From JACMQX01 sp040385105 (GTDB lineage: Bacteria > Pseudomonadota > Gammaproteobacteria > Burkholderiales > Burkholderiaceae_C): 64,000 bases of DNA. Position 1 is the first letter of the stretch; every line of letters starts with the position of its first letter. This document shows positions 61,712 to 64,000 of this stretch, in pieces. The DNA lies in contig JAZKHY010000091.1 in the NCBI GenBank assembly GCA_040385105.1, forward strand, positions 14,181-78,180, written 5' to 3'. Made by a program: the position numbers and the translations under genes. The notes under the pieces were generated by a model. It was not told the DNA's origin, searched no databases, and saw only the letters and a program-made list of their open reading frames with translations.

Positions 61712-62935
61712 CTACACTGCTCCGGGGTCAGGCAGTTCGTCAATGCGCCCGGTGTTCTTGTCAAACCAGGCCACGCGGCTGGCAAAGCTCCACGCGGTGC
61801 GCGACATGGCGCGCCCCATGGCCACCGCGCTCGAGGCCTTCACCTCCGCCGCCAGCGCCGTCAACACGCCAACGCCCACGTCCGCGGCCCAGAGCGCCTT
61901 GGCGCTTTCAAGCTGGCCGGGCTCCCTGCTGGTGCTCAGCACCACAGGCTTGGACAGCCGGGCCTGCACCATGCGCGCCAGCTGGATCAGGCGCCGGTTC
62001 TGGTTGGGGTTGCGCACCATCAGCAGGAAGCCGTCATCCGCCAGCCGGCCCATCTCCACGTCGGACGGCATGGTGCGGCGCAGCCGCGCCGCGCAGATGA
62101 ACAGCGCATGGTTGACCGCCGCCCGGCCATGGAGCTTTTCAAGCGCATAGAAGTTGCTGATGGAAATGACGATCACCCCCAGCGGCTTGTCGTCGTCCTT
62201 GAGCCGCTTGAACTCCGCTCCGAGCATCTGGCCCGTCTCGGCATGGGAGCGCATGCGGGTCACCGGGTCATAGGCCGGCCCGTGGGCCATGACTTCATGC
62301 AGTTCCACCAGGTAGGCGTAGCGTGCCCACAGCACCGCAGCAAAGACCATCATGTAGGCGCTGGCCGCCAGCGCGCTGACCGCATGCACCGGCCACGGGA
62401 CGGCGCCGCGGTGCACCGCAATCAGCCCCAGGCCGACGACCGCAATGAAAGTGAAGGTGATGCCGGTCACGGCCGACCAGGCCAGCCCGTCGCCCCTGAC
62501 TGCGCTGCGCACGCAGATGCCCAGGCCCACCAGTGTCAGCAGGCAGGTGCCGACCGAGCTGAGGACCAGCGCCTCATGCGGCGTGAGCATCCAGCCCGCC
62601 GCCAGGACCGCCAGGGATACGCCGCCCAGCCACCAGGCCACCCGCACCGCCAGCTCCGGCTTGCGTTGCAGGCCCAGCATGTAGAACAGGAGGTAGGCGA
62701 GGATGCCGGAGGTGATGGTCGAGATGTGCGCCAGTACGCGGTCCGACACCTCCTGCGGATGGATCGGCAGCCAGCCGATGTAGGCCGCAACGAACAGCGC
62801 CGAGGCCAGCGAGGCCAGCCCCGCATTGAACGCGACCCTGTGCAGCGAGCGCACGAAGGCGAAGACCGCGCCAGCCACCATCAGGCCGACGGTGCCAAAA
62901 AAAGCTCCCCAGAAAGCAACTGCAATGACATCCAT
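61712..62935 (-). CDS. Seven-helix membrane protein with degenerate GGDEF domain
   Basis: A 407-residue protein. Residues about 5-205 form seven hydrophobic helices; from about 225 a GGDEF fold is recognisable (YDPVTRMRSH, VIVISISNFYALEKLHG). Its signature reads ADDGF (299-303) for GGDEF, so it cannot be a standard diguanylate cyclase; perhaps a sensor or nucleotide-binding regulator. No EAL domain. The ATG at 62935 is chosen; an earlier in-frame start adds only polar residues. Diverges from argA across 163 bp. Confidence 0.83.
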   Translation of the reverse strand: MDVIAVAFWGAFFGTVGLMVAGAVFAFVRSLHRVAFNAGLASLASALFVAAYIGWLPIHPQEVSDRVLAHISTITSGILAYLLFYMLGLQRKPELAVRVAWWLGGVSLAVLAAGWMLTPHEALVLSSVGTCLLTLVGLGICVRSAVRGDGLAWSAVTGITFTFIAVVGLGLIAVHRGAVPWPVHAVSALAASAYMMVFAAVLWARYAYLVELHEVMAHGPAYDPVTRMRSHAETGQMLGAEFKRLKDDDKPLGVIVISISNFYALEKLHGRAAVNHALFICAARLRRTMPSDVEMGRLADDGFLLMVRNPNQNRRLIQLARMVQARLSKPVVLSTSREPGQLESAKALWAADVGVGVLTALAAEVKASSAVAMGRAMSRTAWSFASRVAWFDKNTGRIDELPDPGAV

Positions 62936-63098
62936 GTACCGCAACCATACACAGGCACCGGCCACAAGGCAATGCGCCATTCAACGTACGGCTGCCGGCC
63001 GCAGGCGCTTCCCTTACACTCTGGCGGCAACGGGCCGGGCGCGGTCCGGGCCGCCTTGACCTTGCCAATTTGTCACAACTTTTGCCCCGAAAGCGCAG

Positions 63099-64000
63099 AT
63101 GTCCGCCGTTTTCAATTTCACCTTCGTGCCCTGGTTCCGGTCGGTGGCGCCCTACATCCACATGCACCGTGGCAAGACTTTTGTCGTGGGCATCGCGGGC
63201 GAGGCCATTGCCGCCGGCAAGCTGCAGCACCTGGCGCAGGACCTGGCGCTGATCCAGAGCATGGGCGTGAAGATCGTCCTGGTGCACGGCTTCCGCCCCC
63301 AGGTCAACGAGCAGTTGCGCGCCAAGGGGCATGAGGCCAGGTACTCGCACGGCATGCGCATCACCGACGAGGTGGCGCTGGACTGCGCGCAGGAAGCCGC
63401 CGGCCAGCTGCGCTATGAAATCGAGGCGGCTTTCAGCCAGGGCCTGCCCAACACGCCGATGGCCGGCTCCACCGTGCGCGTCATTTCCGGCAATTTCATC
63501 ACCGCCCGCCCGGTGGGCGTGGTGGACGGCGTGGACTTCCAGCATTCGGGCCTGGTGCGCAAGGTGGATGTGGCAGGCATCACCCGCACGCTGGACTTCG
63601 GCGCCATGGTGCTGATCTCGCCCTTCGGCTTCTCGCCCACCGGCGAGGCCTTCAACCTGGCCATGGAAGAGGTGGCCACCTCGGTGGCCATCGCCCTGCA
63701 GGCCGACAAGCTCATCTTCGTGACCGAGATCCCCGGCATCCGCATGGATCCGGCGGCGCCCGAGGGCGAAGACAACCCCATTGACACCGAGCTGCCGCTG
63801 GCGGCTGCCGAAAAGCTCCTGGCCGACCTGCCGCCGGCCCAGCAGCCCACCGACAGCGCCTTCTACCTGCAGCATTGCGTCAAGGCCTGCAAGTACGGCG
63901 TGGAACGCAGCCACATCCTGCCCTTTGCGCTGGACGGTTCGCTGCTGCTGGAAATCTATGTGCACGACGGCGTCGGCACCATGGTCATCGACGAGAAGCT
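63099..64000 (+). CDS. argA: Amino-acid N-acetyltransferase (N-acetylglutamate synthase), cut by window edge
   Basis: The first 300 residues of ArgA, first enzyme of arginine synthesis: the amino-acid-kinase-like domain is complete (MSAVFNFTFVPWFRSVAPYI; HRGKTFVVGIAGEA; VLVHGFRPQVNEQL). The GNAT catalytic domain starts near the window end (YVHDGVGTMV). The ATG at 63099 is used. The gap upstream (62936-63098) is a promoter region without a clean -35/-10. Confidence 0.93.
   Translation, partial: MSAVFNFTFVPWFRSVAPYIHMHRGKTFVVGIAGEAIAAGKLQHLAQDLALIQSMGVKIVLVHGFRPQVNEQLRAKGHEARYSHGMRITDEVALDCAQEAAGQLRYEIEAAFSQGLPNTPMAGSTVRVISGNFITARPVGVVDGVDFQHSGLVRKVDVAGITRTLDFGAMVLISPFGFSPTGEAFNLAMEEVATSVAIALQADKLIFVTEIPGIRMDPAAPEGEDNPIDTELPLAAAEKLLADLPPAQQPTDSAFYLQHCVKACKYGVERSHILPFALDGSLLLEIYVHDGVGTMVIDEK

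Noticed and set aside
61223..63334. Very long plus-strand open frame antisense to hrpA and the membrane GGDEF gene
   Set aside because: It crosses two good minus-strand genes and part of argA; it shows no family motifs and its residue make-up (Arg/His/Gln-rich) is that of high-GC shadow frames.

Overview
The window is high-GC chromosomal DNA of a betaproteobacterium. Gene order points to the order Burkholderiales and most likely the family Comamonadaceae: mltG-tmk-holB-pilZ-tatD, rimP-nusA-infB-rbfA-truB-typA, guaB-guaA, rnfH/ratA facing smpB, and pepA-holC facing lptF-lptG. I cannot name the genus from the sequence alone. Almost all of it is tightly packed housekeeping DNA with many 1-8 bp gene overlaps. 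There is no gene-free stretch longer than about 260 bp, and I see no insertion sequence, prophage, integron or CRISPR array.

Layout. 1-4.7 kb: a partial iron-type alcohol dehydrogenase, an HSL-family esterase coupled to a thioesterase-acetyltransferase fusion, and a large Wzy/O-antigen-ligase-like membrane protein. 4.7-10.3 kb: ygfZ diverging from mltG-tmk-holB-pilZ-tatD, with an ankyrin protein coupled to tatD. 10.3-15.5 kb is the most accessory-looking part: a 47-residue basic protein, a 1090-residue secreted DUF11-repeat protein, an adenylate cyclase-FHA fusion and an unrecognised 115-residue protein. 15.5-24.4 kb: LD-carboxypeptidase, a TadA-hydrolase fusion, a PaiB-like protein, a GAF-GGDEF protein, a DUF72 protein, guaA and guaB, and a DUF4124 protein. 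24.4-29.7 kb: rnfH, ratA-like, smpB, an enoyl-CoA hydratase-family gene, an EamA exporter and typA. 29.7-36.3 kb: the translation/transcription operon truB, rbfA, infB, nusA, rimP. 36.3-42.3 kb: arfB and a complete yejABEF-type peptide importer. 42.3-50.2 kb: fabI, a fasciclin protein, an Orn/Lys/Arg decarboxylase, NfeD plus an SPFH protein, tRNA-Ser(GGA), two small proteins and a LivK-type binding protein. 50.4-57.7 kb: holC, pepA, lptF/lptG, a sirohydrochlorin-chelatase-like CbiX, a CysB-type regulator, a methionine-type aminotransferase and a DUF3309 peptide. 57.7-64 kb: hrpA, a membrane protein with a degenerate GGDEF domain, and the 5' part of argA.

How the genes fit together: several blocks are coherent modules. 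These are ribosome assembly and translation initiation (rimP, nusA, infB, rbfA, truB, typA), with smpB and arfB for ribosome rescue; guanine nucleotide synthesis; LPS export (lptFG); peptide import (yej); and a probable sulfur block (cbiX, cysB-like, aminotransferase).

The best leads are not a whole new system. They are (i) a dispersed palindromic repeat family sharing the core GGCCGAAGGCC, which occurs between genes, flush against the tRNA-Ser promoter, and apparently in frame inside hrpA; (ii) a near-consensus promoter firing straight into a terminator-like hairpin in the leader of the nusA operon; (iii) the cyclase-FHA fusion beside a DUF11 surface protein that lacks any C-terminal anchor; and (iv) two unusual fusions, thioesterase-GNAT and TadA-dehalogenase-like hydrolase. 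All starts were chosen by reading frame, ribosome-binding sites and family knowledge; nothing was checked against a database.
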